From Megalobrama amblycephala (lineage: Eukaryota > Chordata > Actinopteri > Cypriniformes > Xenocyprididae), in NCBI RefSeq assembly GCF_018812025.1, contig NC_063057.1, positions 19,069,638 through 19,133,637 on the forward strand: 64,000 nucleotides of DNA. The letters run 5' to 3'. Every line of letters begins with the position of its first letter. Positions within the stretch are counted from its first letter, which is position 1. Below the pieces are notes generated by a model that saw only the letters and a list, made by a program, of their open reading frames with translations, searched no databases and had not been told where the DNA came from. Below, piece by piece: positions 45,172 through 56,882 of this stretch. Both the position numbers and the translations under genes were made by a program.

Positions 45172-45615
45172 CTACTGTTCCAAAGTTTGGGAACTATAAA
45201 ATATATTTATTTTATGTGTTTGAAAGAAGAATCTTATGCACAACAAGGGTGCATTTATTTCATAAAAAATACAGTAAAAACAGTAATACTCTGAAATATT
45301 GTTGCAAATTAAAATAACACTTTTTTTTCATTCATTTCTATGATGGCAAAGCTGAATTTTCAGCATCATTATTCTGAGTCTTCATTCAGAGTCTTCAGTG
45401 TCACATGTGACATGAGCCTTCAGAAATCATTCTAATATGCTGATTTGTTGCTCAGGGGACATTTCTTCTATCAGTGTTGAAAACAGATGCGCTGCTTATC
45501 ATTTTTTACTTTTTTCAGGATTCTTTGATGAATAGAAACTTCAACAAACATTTATTTGAAATAGAAATCTTTTTTAACATTATAAATGTCTTTATACTTT
45601 TGATCATCCTTGCAG
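45172..45615 (+). repeat. Tc1/mariner-like CACTACCGTTC-family copy, 3' end missing
   Basis: Starts CTACTGTTCCAAAGTTTGGG after TA (45170-45171). It continues with the family words agcagcatcatt-type, ttcagtgtcacatg, agaaatcattctaatatgct and gattctttgatgaatagaaa. It decays before a clear right end, just short of the Tc1 remnant at 45672. Confidence 0.7.
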
Positions 45616-45671
45616 AAAAAAAACAAAATTGTAATCAGCAGGATAACCATATTGCACATTTCCTAAATGTA

Positions 45672-46338
45672 CAGTGGGTACGGAAAGTATTCATCATGCT
45701 GTGGGGGTGTTTTTCAGCTGCAGGGACAGGACGACTGGTTGCAATCGAGGGAAAGATGAATGCGGCCAAGTACAGGGATATCCTGGACGAAAACCTTCTC
45801 CAGAGTGCTCAGAACCTCAGACTGGGCCGAAGGTTTAACTTCCAACAAGACAATGACCCTAAGCACACAGCTAAAATAATGAAGGAGTGGCTTCACAACA
45901 ACTCCGTGACTGTTCTTGAATGGCCCAGCCAGAGCCCTGACTTAAACCCAATTGAGCCTCTCTGGAGAGACCTAAAAATGGCTGTCCACCAACGTTTCCC
46001 ATCCAACCTGACAGAACTGGAGAGGATCTGTAAGGAGGAATGGCAGAGGATCCCCAAATCCAGGTGTGAAAAACTTGTTGCATCTTTCCCAAAAAGACTC
46101 ATGGCTTTAATAGATCAAAAGGGTGCTTCTACTAAATACTGAGCAAAGGGTCTGAATGCTTAGGACAATGTGATGTTTCAGTTTTTTAATTAATATGTAA
46201 TAATGTCAACAATTCTGTGTTTTTCTGTCAATATGGGGTGATGTGTATACATTAATGAGGAAAAAAATTAACTTAAATGATTTTAGCAAATGGCTGCAAT
46301 ATAACAAAGAGTGACAAATTTAAGGGGGTCTGAATACA
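45672..46338 (+). mobile_element. Internally deleted Tc1-like transposon
   Basis: The left terminus CAGTGGGTACGGAAAGTATT follows TA (45670-45671) and runs within about 22 bases straight into the middle of a Tc1 transposase gene. The sequence after the stop codon ends in aatttaagggggtctgaata (to about 46337), the inner part of the opposite inverted repeat. The outermost bases of that repeat have decayed. The deletion removed roughly the first half of the element. Confidence 0.85.
45696..46142 (+). pseudogene. Tc1-like transposase, C-terminal remnant
   Basis: The 148 residues from MLWGCFSAAGTGRLV to the stop match the C-terminal ~43% of Tc1-family DD34E transposases (usual length ~340). From the Met at 45696, the second catalytic Asp is D52 in FQQDNDPKH and the catalytic Glu is E87 in DLNPIEPLW, with exactly 34 residues between. 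The first catalytic Asp and the helix-turn-helix DNA-binding domains are deleted, so it cannot be active. The frame has no internal stop and is open upstream to 45474, but that leading part comes from a neighbouring repeat and the terminal inverted repeat. Confidence 0.92.
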
Positions 46339-46610
46339 CTATCTGCAAAAGCTGATGTATGGTTAATATATTTACCCTCGTTCAACAAGGTTTTCTGTTT
46401 ATCCCTTCAAGATTTCTTCCAGTTATTCATCCTACATCATTTACACCACGGCAACTGCATCACCTTGGAAACCCATATTAAAATATTCCATATTTGATGC
46501 CATAGTAAACCGCAACACTTTTTTCTACATGTATTATATCAACAATTGTTGATATTGTGAACATTACAGGGGAAGTACATTGATCACTTTTACAGTACAT
46601 ACAAATTTTC

Positions 46611-47325
46611 GGAAACACTTTACAATAAGGTTCATTAGTTAAACATTAGTTAATGTATTAACTAACATGAACTAACCATGAGCAATACATTTGTTACTGT
46701 ATTTACTAATCTTTGCTAACGTTAGTTAATGGAAATACAATTGTTCATTGTTTGTTCATGTTAGTTCACAGCGCATTAAAGGGTTAGTTCACCCAAAAAT
46801 GAAAATAATGTAATTTATTACTCGCCCTCATGTCGTTCCACACCCGTAAGACCTTCATTAATCTTCGGAACACAAATTAAGATATTTTTGTTGTGTTTTG
46901 GCGCACCAAAAATATTCTCGTCGCTTTATAATATTAACATTGAACCACTGTACTCACATGAACTGATTTAAATATGTTTTAGTACCTTTATGGATCTTGA
47001 GAGAGGAAGTGTCATTGCTGTCTATGGAGGCCTCACGGAGCCATCGGATTTCAACTAAAATATCTTAATTTGTGTTCAGAAGATTAACGAAGGTCTTATG
47101 GGTGTGGAACAGCATGAGGGTGAGTAATAAATGACAGAATTTTCATTTTTGGGTGAACTAACCCTTTAACTAATGTTAACAAGATTTTAATAATGTATTA
47201 GGAAATGTTGAAATTATCATTAACAAAGATTAATAAATGCTTTATAAGTGCAGTTCATTATTAGTTCATGTTAACTAATGTAGTAAACTAATATTAACTT
47301 AATGAACTTATTGTAAAGTGTTACC
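46611..47325. mobile_element. hAT-like element with GGAAACACTTTACAATAAG ends
   Basis: The left end GGAAACACTTTACAATAAG and right end cttattgtaaagtgttacc are inverse of each other. Both are flanked by a perfect 8-bp duplication AAATTTTC (46603-46610 and 47326-47333), the hAT signature. The interior is rich in gttaatg/cattaac words. It is interrupted by a TTAA-flanked MITE at 46780-47165, so about 325 bp of original element remains. Confidence 0.85.
46780..47165. mobile_element. TTAA-flanked MITE, AGGGTTAGTTCACCC family, nested
   Basis: 386 bp. The ends AGGGTTAGTTCACCCAAAAA and tttttgggtgaactaaccct are exact inverses, with TTAA outside each (46776-46779 and 47166-47169). The inverted repeat extends inward with mismatches (gtcgttccacacccgtaaga / tcttatgggtgtggaacagc). 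It has no coding content. It lies inside the hAT element 46611-47325. Confidence 0.88.
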
Positions 47326-48477
47326 AAATTTTCTTTTGTTCTAACCTGGCACAGTTCATGTCACTGACTTTCAAAACTTTTCAGTCAAATTAAATTAAAC
47401 TTTCTGCTGTATCTTCAAGTGACGCTCAAGGCACTATGTGAAAAAAAGGAAACGGAGAAGGTAAACAACATGCAAAACAGCTCCTTAACTGCAAGGAACA
47501 GTGACACAACAGCATGCAACAACCTCTGCCCTACAGTCACATACATTCATTATATGCCGTTAAGCTAATTATTTAGATCCCAGCATCAAATTTGGTGGTT
47601 TCTATGGAAACTGCTTTTTTTATAGCCACCCATATGTTGTGACTCTTTTTTTTGAAGCATCTTCAAAGTAGGTGCAGCCGCGTGTTGAGGTCTGGAGAAT
47701 GGAAGGTGCATTAATTACCAGAGATGAAAGCACTAATGACAGCGTGTCTAACGAAGCTGACTGATACAGACTGTTGACTCTCATACTTAAAATAGAGAAC
47801 ACGCATTGCACAATAAACACCAAAGCCAAAGGGAACACTAACAATGCTAAAGTGATTTTAGATACGAAGCCTGATATACCTCATAATGGATGAAATGTTT
47901 TGTGGCCCATGAGAAACAAGCTCAAAAATAAGAAATGCACCTAAAACATTACTACATGTCTTTCTAATAAGTGCATTATGGTTTCTTATAAGGAATTATA
48001 CTTATAATAAAACATAGGTAACAGTTCATCAAATCAAACTTGACTATTAGCAAGTTATTCTACTTAAACTTGAGAGAAAAGCAACAATGCATCACATCAT
48101 CTTTAAATCTGCAATAATTTGTTTTACTAAATTCATAAAAGAGACAAAATAAAACCTAAAATAAAACTGAAAGATGCAGGTACTGATTCATCATAGTGGC
48201 TAAAATGTAATGTGGCCCAAGAGTGGCCCCAGAGGCACTCCTAAGAAATAAACAAGCTGTGTAAATTGATCTTGTTCAATAAAAGAGAGAAATAAACAAG
48301 CTCATAAGAAATACACCCAAAACCATTTGAAGGTTGATTCACACACTCTGGCAGGAAATATATGGGTAAAACAACTTTAAAAAGTCTACACAGAAAATTC
48401 CTTCATATTAACATGGCAAATTTTACAGACTTTTCATAGAGTTATGAAAAATATAAAGACCAGGAAATCTTTTTTAA

Positions 48478-48808
48478 GATGCTTCCTGAAGCAGTGTTTT
48501 GAAATTGGCCATCACTAAATAAGTCGTTATTTTGTTTTTTTTGGCGCACCAAAAATATTCTCATCGCTTTATAATATTAATATTGAACCACTGTACTCAC
48601 ATGAACTGATTTAAATATGTTTTTAGTACCTTTATGGATCTTGAGAGAGGAAATGTCATTGCTCCCTATGGAGGCCTCACGGAGTTATCGGATTTCAACT
48701 AAAATATCTTAATTTGTGTTCCGAAGATAACGAAGGTCTTACGGGTGTGGAACGACATGAGGGTGAGTAATAAATGACATTATTTTCATTTTTGGGTGAA
48801 CTAACCCT
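48478..48808. mobile_element. AGGGTTAGTTCACCC-family MITE, left end missing
   Basis: From ttggcgcaccaaaaatattc to gggtgaactaaccct it repeats the right three quarters of 46780-47165, then TTAA (48809-48812). Upstream (48478-48540) it carries extra family sequence (agcagtgttttgaaattggc) missing from the other copy. Confidence 0.8.
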
Positions 48809-49000
48809 TTAACATCTGCAGTTCTTTTTGGTGGAGATAGCTGTACAAAAAAAAAAAAATAACACACTTAACCTTTAAAAATAAAACAAAATTCTGCATT
48901 GCAAATTGAACGCTGATCAATCAAGTCATTTGGTTTAGTGCAGAAGTTATAAAGCAAGAAAATTCCCACTGACTCTACACAAAGTTCCAGCCATGAACAT

Positions 49001-50307
49001 TAGGGGTGTAATGGTACACAAAACTCATGGTTCAGTACGTACCTCAGTTTTGAAGTCACGGTTCAGGAGGGTGAGGAGAAAACTAAACATTAAATTGCTT
49101 CTACTTTTTGTTATTAAACAGTGGTTTACTGAAAAAATTGTGTTTTTGTCTTTAAATATATTAAATTAAATTATAACTAAAAGTTTCCTAAGGATAAAAA
49201 AATTATCTTTGCTAATGCTATAAACTATGTAGTGAGCCCTTACTTGACTATTATGCTACTATAATATTAAAGGTTAACAACTGAGCCCAAACTATAAGCC
49301 TAAATTCAATAGCTTTTTATTTTTTGTATTTTGTATTTGTATTTATTATTCATAAAGCACATTTCAATACAACCAGAGTTGTCCAAAGTGCTGTACATAG
49401 AAATTGGGAAAAATACAAAGCACAGCTAATATAAAACATACAAAACATAACACACATACACACCTAGGAATCAATCAACCGATACATTAAAAGCCCTATT
49501 AAATAGGTGAGTAGAGATAATGGCCTGATTTTTAGAAATAATAATCAACATTCAAACAACAAATTGTAGGCCTATGCAAACATGTAAGCTGCACATAAGG
49601 CAATTTTTTCATTAACTTCTAAATGTTTTTACACCAATTCTTTGTTGAAATATAATCGTTTCTACACAGTGGCTGTCATTTTCATGACAGATTTATTTAA
49701 ACATACATTAAATAGCCTAATCAGGACATCACTAAAAGGTTAAGTAAAATATGATTATATAGGCTAATACAGTGCATATATTAAGCGAAAGAGTTCATTT
49801 TTCTAGCGAACTAACAAACTTTGGACACTAATTGGCTTTTCTGAGGTAAATGCTACGTGAAATATTGTTTACAAGCTTGACGTCTTTCCGCCATTGAAAC
49901 ACTGATTGAGCAATTACAAAAGATATTTCTTCAGTAAGTTGTACTGTATCTTTCAACATACCTTCAGATGTTCATTCATGTTTATTCTGTAACTAGTATT
50001 AAAGAGGAATAGATGATCGCGTTCGCTCGCGCTGCCGGTTGAACTGAGGCTCCTGTACAGAGATCTGTCACGCCACATCAAAGCGCATCAAAACGGCATT
50101 TTCTGTTTAAATTTCGTGATTTCGTGGACAGAATTTGAAGAATGACACTTTGTTTCTTATCGAAAGTAACAAAACGCAGATCTTATTGCGACTGGTTAAT
50201 GGTGGTTAGACTACAGTGTTGCAATATGCTTCGGTACACGTGCACCACACACCGAAAGCCCTGTACCGAAACGGTTCGGTACGAATACATGTACCGTTAC
50301 ACCCCTA
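49001..50307. mobile_element. hAT-like non-autonomous element, TAGGGGTGTAATGGTACA ends
   Basis: The left TAGGGGTGTAATGGTACA is inverted at the right end as tgtaccgttacaccccta. Flanking octamers (atgaacat / atgatctc) match only partly. The 1.3-kb interior includes a segment at 49345-49450 (aagcacatttcaatacaacc) resembling another common cyprinid repeat. No transposase is detected. Confidence 0.75.
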
Positions 50308-50765
50308 ATGATCTCAGAGCAAGACCCTGACTAGAACACATTCAGAATACTGCCACATTTATCTTAAACCCTCCTCACAGTATGAGAGAGACTGAATAGA
50401 GAAAGAAAAAAAACAGAAAGGCTAAATCAATGGCAAATACATGGGGACCTTCCCGTGGGCTGCACCCCTCTCATGACAACTCAGACACACTGAAAACAGA
50501 TGCTAATTATAGAGGATCATTAAGCCACTGTGGGAAGCATGGTTGACATGCTATTAATTATGGCCAAATCTCATCAACTGTGGGATAGTAAAACCCATGA
50601 AGATGTTAAGCTGTACTAAAGAGGTTACTGAACTTAACCTTGAATGTTTCTGCTTTATTGTATTATATTTACAAAGAGAGACAATTTAGGCTTCTTGACT
50701 ATATTTGCGATTAATCGTTTTTAAAATGTGGTCAATTCGATATCTTATTCTATTCTTAATCTTAA

Positions 50766-52021
50766 CACTCTGAGGTCTGAGGGTATCGGCGGCGATACCA
50801 CCACGGTTTTTTTCTTACCAGTGTAAAAAAAGAGACTCAAAATACTCTGTTAATGTTGCACATACACTCAGAGTAAAAACAAAATGTTGTGCTTTTTGTA
50901 AAATAAAGAAAACTAACATGATGCGTGATCTCTCCTCTCCCTCTGAAGGAAGTCCAATCTGATAGTTCTCCGAAAATGAACTGTAACTGGACTAAAGGTG
51001 TACAGAGCGCCCTCCGGCTGCAAGTATGAATTGAAAAAACAGTATCCAGCACTCATAGTAATGACAATAAATCCTGAATAAATATTACTCTTCTGTATAG
51101 AAAATTGACAAACATATGAGAATCCATCAATATTTCTCCAAATGTGCATGCTTTTAAGCTAAAAGCCTATATGAAATGCCATAGAGGTAACATAACTGTT
51201 CAGACACTTTGCATCACAGAAATACATTATATTTTAAAGAATATAATAGAATACCATTATTTTAAATTGTAATAATATTTCAGAGTATTGCTGTTTTTTT
51301 CTGTATGTTTGATTTACACCATGATGCAATTTGAATCATGATCACAAAGGGTTTTTTTCACAGCCTACCTGACTAAAAGGCCTCATTAATATGCAAGTCA
51401 TTTCAGGTCATTATTATGTGATTCTTTTGTCTTCTCAGGTGAGAATCACCCATTAATCATGATGATTCACGCCTCCACACATACTGTGTTTCTTTGACCA
51501 AAGATGTTTTAGAAAATTTAAATCTCTCTATTGTTTTATATGAACAAGCAGGCAGCATAATTTTTACCTCATTTTGAAGCAAAAACTCTAGTCTACAACC
51601 TCAAATACCCAGAAGTCTTGTGAACAAAGATTTAATATATATTTTTTGGCTTTATTTCAGTGACTTAAGTTTTTTGTTTTTTCAATAACCACGCATAAAC
51701 GTTATTCCTTCAAAAACACAAACATGTACATACATGTTCCTCACATATTATGGTAGCCTAGTTTGTGCTGAATACAGTGTAATGACACTTTTTCCATTAA
51801 TATGTTTATGAACAACTGAAAAAAGCACAAATGTCAGGGCATGTCAAAACTTCTCCAGGGTCCCAAAAATCCTCAGACCCCTGAGGGTAGGGCTCTGTCT
51901 ATTAAAAGGCGCTCCATTTGAAAGCAGGTGATGGCGATTTAGCGGTAATCAGGGAACCGGCTTTACTGACGAAATGCACGTGAGAATCGCATGCAATATA
52001 TCGCCCAGCCCTACCTGAGGG
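50766..52021 (+). mobile_element. TTAA-flanked element with CACTCTGAGGTCTGAGG end
   Basis: Left end CACTCTGAGGTCTGAGG after TTAA (50762-50765). The right end, read in reverse, is CCCTCAGGGGTCTGAGG, with TTAA at 52022-52025. The two 17-base ends agree at about 14 positions. It is interrupted close to its right end by a small hAT relic (51888-52013). A subterminal stem GGTATCG-GCGG-CGATACC is at 50782-50799. It shares internal sequence with the inverted copy ending at 9284. No intact transposase is seen, and the piggyBac-type reading rests on the TTAA. Confidence 0.78.
51888..52013. mobile_element. 126-bp hAT-like relic nested at a transposon end
   Basis: From TAGGGCTCTG to cgcccagccctA, flanked by a perfect 8-bp duplication CCTGAGGG (51880-51887 and 52014-52021). 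The duplicated octamer is itself the terminus of the surrounding TTAA element. Confidence 0.82.
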
Positions 52022-52609
52022 TTAATATTGTCTTCTCGAGGGATCCACAAATCACCTAGTCAAGATTCCAACGCTGGTTCTTCTGAACAAAGTATACTTT
52101 ATGTCGCACTAGCACCAATGTGATACCCTCAGGAAATACTGGATTCATCTGAAACATTTATAACAGCCTATCAAAGCACAAAATTATAAAACTGGGGTAA
52201 AAATGATTTGCTCAAGTATATTGTCTTGCATAAATCCATCCTATGCAAGCTGCTGAGTGTTTAATAGTAACCCAAATGGACATTTCCACATTGAATCTCT
52301 GTTGGGAAAGTGTGTAAAATAAGAAGAACACACAGAGGAATGAATTAGTGCCACTCTGCAGAGCTTCTTTCCTCAGTTCTCTTTACAGAAAAGATAAAGG
52401 TTACACCCAGCCAGCGGGACTCTATCACAGGTGGAGCTGTTTCATGTCAAAGTCTATTGAGAAATCATGCTGTCATTGAATTAAAAGTAGACCTGAAAAG
52501 TCTGTCAAACTGTCTTCTCCTATAGGAATACAACAGAGTATGCTAGAGAAAGCACAAATTGCACAAAGAATGCAATATGTTGGCCTTATCTTACAGTACA
52601 GTTAATAAT

Positions 52610-52870
52610 TTACATTTAATCATTTAGCAGACACTTTTATCCAAAGCGACTAACAAATGGAGAGAACAATCAAAGCAATCAAACCAACAATAAGGCAACA
52701 ATATGTAAGTGCTGTGACTAATCCCAACAAAAAGATATACAGTATTGAATGGTAGTATTAATGGGTCAAGTGTTGACAAAAAAGATGTGCTTAGTCTTTG
52801 TGTTCAAGAAACGGCTAAAGACTAAGCAACTCGGGTTGAATTAGGCAGGTCATTCCACCTGCATGGATAT
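52610..52870. repeat. Common teleost interspersed repeat (catttagcagacacttttat)
   Basis: Contains catttagcagacacttttat followed by ccaaagcgacta, and later aattaggcaggtcattccac, words familiar from a widespread fish repeat (recalled). Boundaries are approximate and the class is not assigned. Confidence 0.5.
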
Positions 52871-52952
52871 TGCCAGGTTGTCTGTTTTCTTTAAATTCAA
52901 AGTCACCACAGACAGGGTTTTTCAGTCTTCAGGAATATAACATGACAGATTT

Positions 52953-52972
52953 AAAAAAAAAAAAAAAAAAAA
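52953..52972. repeat. Poly(A) tract
   Basis: A 20-base A run. It lies about 80 bases beyond the preceding repeat, so it may or may not be that repeat's tail. Confidence 0.8.
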
Positions 52973-55807
52973 GCCAAAGCAACTACAAAATTCAATCAAA
53001 TATGTGCTGTATATTGTTGTTTTAAATGCTGCGATCCATCAAAACATGCCAGTGTTTTTAAAATTGCTATGCTGATGCAATCATGCAATAATTTATCACA
53101 ATTCTGATCTTTTTTCTAACAATATACCATAAAAACAAGGTGTAAACTATGATTTTTAGAGAAATGCCAGACCTCATAGTTCATAATGTTTAAAAAGTAA
53201 TATGGCCCAAGAGTGATCCTAGAGGCACTCCAACAAATGAACAACCTAAAACGTGAAATCCTCACAAACTTTCAACTATATTTAGCAGAATTATTGTATA
53301 TTTATTTTCAAAATATTTTCTCATGCTATTGCATTACATTTCAGGCCATTACATTACTATATATATATATATTCTTATAACAGTTTGTGTTCATTCATAT
53401 TATTTTCAGCTTATCTAATGAAGATGCAGCACAACAAACAATCTATAATACTAGCCACATACTGTAATGCAATGCGTGATAATGAGAGCCTATATTGTTC
53501 AATATGAATTGTTTGTTCAGTTTGGTAGTTTTTATGATTCTACGTAACTCATATTTCTTAGTATCTGTGACTCAAAAAGCTCCATATGCTGGATAAAATG
53601 TAATAGATATTTTTACACTGCACAACATTTTCCCATGTATCCTCATGAATCCATTGGGAACACATTGTTCCATTCTTTTTTACAAATAGGTTAGACCAGA
53701 GCCGTACTTCAGGTCATCCATATATTCGTGCAAAAGTCAGAGCCCCACATTGTTCATCCTCAGAGATTCAGGAAGATTTCCATTTAGCAGAACTGACAGG
53801 AGGCAACCGGTGGGACTAAATGAATGCGGTTGCAATGGTGGAACTGCGAACACATGTCAAGGTAGTTTGGCAGTTGTGTGCATGGAGATGGGAGTGCAGA
53901 ATTCCTTGAGGGAATCTGGTGAAAAGCTCGGTAAGCCTACGAATCCATATTCCATCCTTCCCTTTAAAAAACACACCAGACATGTATGGTACTGCAAGCC
54001 TGTGGACCCTTGCAAACCAAGAGACAACACAGTACCAACATAAAAAATGCTCTAGATAAAAAATCTCACCAGAATATAATTGGTTCATAATGTAATAAGG
54101 GCCCCCACATAAAAACCGCATACTGCAGGGGCAGTGACAGTGAAAATACATGGCACTTCACTTTAGTATGGAGCAAATTAGTATGGAGATAAATATTCGA
54201 TGACAAAAGGGAATGTTTTCAAAAGTGACTAATATATTCCCGCTGAAGATGAATGACTTTGAAGAATCTGATTCATAACAAAACCATAATAAGACATGAG
54301 AGAGTTCTGCACGAATTCAGAGGTTTATGAGAAACCACAGAACAGTGGGTTGACTCAAGTGCTCAATCAAGAGCTCAGCCAGTCAACCTTCAACACATGG
54401 CGAATTATGGAAATATTATTCATTTATTCCGATCTAATTGAGTCTCATTTTTGAATTACCACTCCTCCTCACTCAATGTGTTAAAAGCAATAGAGTGAAA
54501 TGGAGAGAGTAGTTTTACGCTGATTGGCTTGGTCCCCTTGGGTAATCGTTGCACTAAGATCCTCTGTACAATCGGTAACTCTGTAACGTGACTTCCCTTG
54601 CAACTGATGTGACTGAATGGCTAAGAAGATCTCAAGCAATTCCAAAGTCGAATTGGATATATTCATTATATGCAAGTTTAACAAGAAAATAGCATGCTAA
54701 AGAAAGACTATTAGTGGCAAATAAGAAGACTTTACTTCAAGAATGCCTATGTGTAACTGGATATTGAATAACCATACATCTTGATGTCATAATATAGAAC
54801 ACCATTTATGTGATTAAAAGACCAACATTTAAGCCATTTTTCACTGAAAAGCTTGTCTGCATCCACATTTAAATTTGGCGTGTTGTGTTTGGCGTCAATG
54901 ATAAACATCATTGGCTATCGCATGTGTTGTAACAAAACAAAACTTTTAGCCTATTCATATTATTGTAATTAACCAACCACAGTAGCAAAATATTTAATGT
55001 AAGACACACAATACAGATATTTAAATCATTTTAATTAATAAAAAGCAATATTTGAACATTTTTGAGTGATAATTATGCAAATTACTCAATCAAGAGTCTT
55101 GAATTATTGAAACACTTTGATGAAACAATCTTACCAATTCTAACACCATTTTTAAAGGGCTTGTCAAAGACTGAATCAATTACTGAACTAGGGCTGTCAC
55201 AATATCTGATTTTTCACTACACGATTATTGTGGCCAAAAGAATTCATGATAATGATATATTGTGATATCTATAGTAATCTTGAAAAAAAAAGAAAAATAG
55301 AAAAATAAATACTGATAGAGATAAAGGCTATGTCAATTGCCATTGCATTATAAATATAAATGATCCCTATATGAAAATACCCGAGATGGCTTAAAGAACA
55401 CAGATAAACCACATACTGTCGCAAAGGTGTTAATTCTCTTCATGTTTAATCAGTCAAAATGTCTCTATCTGCATTTTATTCAGTTACAGCGATAGCTGGA
55501 TGTCTTAGTCCATATTAGGAATTTCCTGGAAAGTCACAAGTTTTATTACTCCTTTGAGTCTCGCTTGTGGACTTTCTGCGCGAGGATGCCCTCCAGTGTC
55601 CGGTATGAATGAAAAAGACATTACATGTGACATTCCGCATGTGAGACATATTAACATTCCATAATGCTCACATCACCCTATTTAGGTAAAAATAGAAAAG
55701 AAAAAAAAAACTGCTCTCTAAAGATATTTGATGTAAACATACAGTATGATACAAATATGAAGTTTTTATCTGAATGAGCACACTTTTGGACTAAAAGCCC
55801 TTATGTA

Positions 55808-56193
55808 CACTACCGTTCATAAGTTTGGGATTAGTAAGATTTTTAATGTTTTTAAAGTAAGTTTCGTCTGCTCACCAAAGCTGCATTTATTTAATTAAAA
55901 ATACAGTAAAACAGTAATATTGTGAAATATTATTACAATTTAAAGTAACTGTTTTCTATTTGAATATATTTTACAAAGTAATTTATTCCTGTATTGGCAT
56001 AAGCTGAATTTTCAGCATCATTACTCCAGTCTTCAGTGTCACATGATCCTTCAGAAATCATTCTAATGTGCTGATTTGCTGCTCAAGAAACATTTATTAT
56101 GATGAAAACAGTACATTTTTTTAGGATTCCTTAATGAATAGAAAGTTCAAAAGAACAGTATTTATCTGAAATACAAAGCTTTTGTAACATATA
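55808..56193 (+). repeat. Tc1/mariner-like CACTACCGTTC-family copy
   Basis: Starts CACTACCGTTCATAAGTTTG after TA (55806-55807). It continues through ctgctcaccaaagctgcatt, gtcttcagtgtcacatgatc and aggattccttaatgaatag, and stops without its far end. Confidence 0.75.
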
Positions 56194-56195
56194 TA

Positions 56196-56500
56196 CACTA
56201 CCGTTCAAAAGTTTGGGGTCAGTAAGAATTTTTATTTTTATTTTTTTGAAAAGAAATTAAAGAAATGAATACTTTTATTCAGCAAGGATGCATTAAATCG
56301 ATCAAAAGTGACAGTAAAGACATTTATAATGTTACAAAAGATTAGATTTCAAATAAACGCTGTTCTTTTGAACTTTCAATTCATCAAAGAATCCTGAAAA
56401 AAAATATTGTACACAAATATGTTTTACAATTGTACACAGTAAATGTTTCTTGAGCAGCAAATCATCATATTAGAATGATTTCTGAAGGATCATACGACAC
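56196..56500 (-). repeat. Tc1/mariner-like CACTACCGTTC-family copy, opposite orientation
   Basis: Starts CACTACCGTTCAAAAGTTTG after TA, but the following order (gcaaggatgcattaaatcga, catcaaagaatcctgaaaa, ttgagcagcaaatcatcata) is the reverse complement of the neighbouring copy. The two are therefore joined tail to tail. Confidence 0.75.
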
Positions 56501-56842
56501 TGTACTCATATCCCACGACATGATTTTACGTGGCAGTAGCAGCTGCGCTGTGTCTGCTTTTGTTTTATAACAGATGGAAACCAGTGTTAAGGATGCAATA
56601 CCATCACCTACTGTATTTACATGCCATATCATATGTATGTGTACTATTCATTTTAAATATATTGGTTATAGCCAATACTGCTATATTGTGACACCCCATT
56701 TAACACGATAACAATATTTCATTTTTTAAATATCTCAATTATCGCCAAAACCGTTATATCGCAACATCCCCAGACTGAATCAAATTTGACATGCTTACAC
56801 ATTCTGTGTGTGAAATATAGAGGACTAAAGAAGGATGAACCT

Positions 56843-56844
<2 letters not shown>

Positions 56845-56874
<30 letters not shown>
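56845..56874. repeat. (AT)n microsatellite
   Basis: 15 AT units followed by a T run. Confidence 0.95.

Positions 56875-56882
<8 letters not shown>

Larger units (their letters stand above)
55189..56772. mobile_element. hAT-like element with TAGGGCTGTCACAATA end, interrupted
   Basis: Left end TAGGGCTGTCACAATATC. The right end, read in reverse, is TGGGGATGTTGCGATATAA. Flanking octamers tactgaac / gactgaat share six positions. The interior holds cacgattattgtggcc near the left and acacgataacaatattt near the right, plus two CACTACCGTTC-family fragments (55808-56193 and 56196-56500). No transposase frame is seen. Confidence 0.6.

Noticed and set aside
45474..45695. First 74 codons of the open frame leading into the transposase remnant
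   Set aside because: This part is translated from a CACTACCGTTC-family repeat and the Tc1 terminal inverted repeat. It has no protein similarity, so the remnant was annotated from the Met at 45696.
53750..54151. Overlapping 97- and 111-codon frames on opposite strands
   Set aside because: Mutually overlapping, without domain or codon-bias support. Treated as chance.
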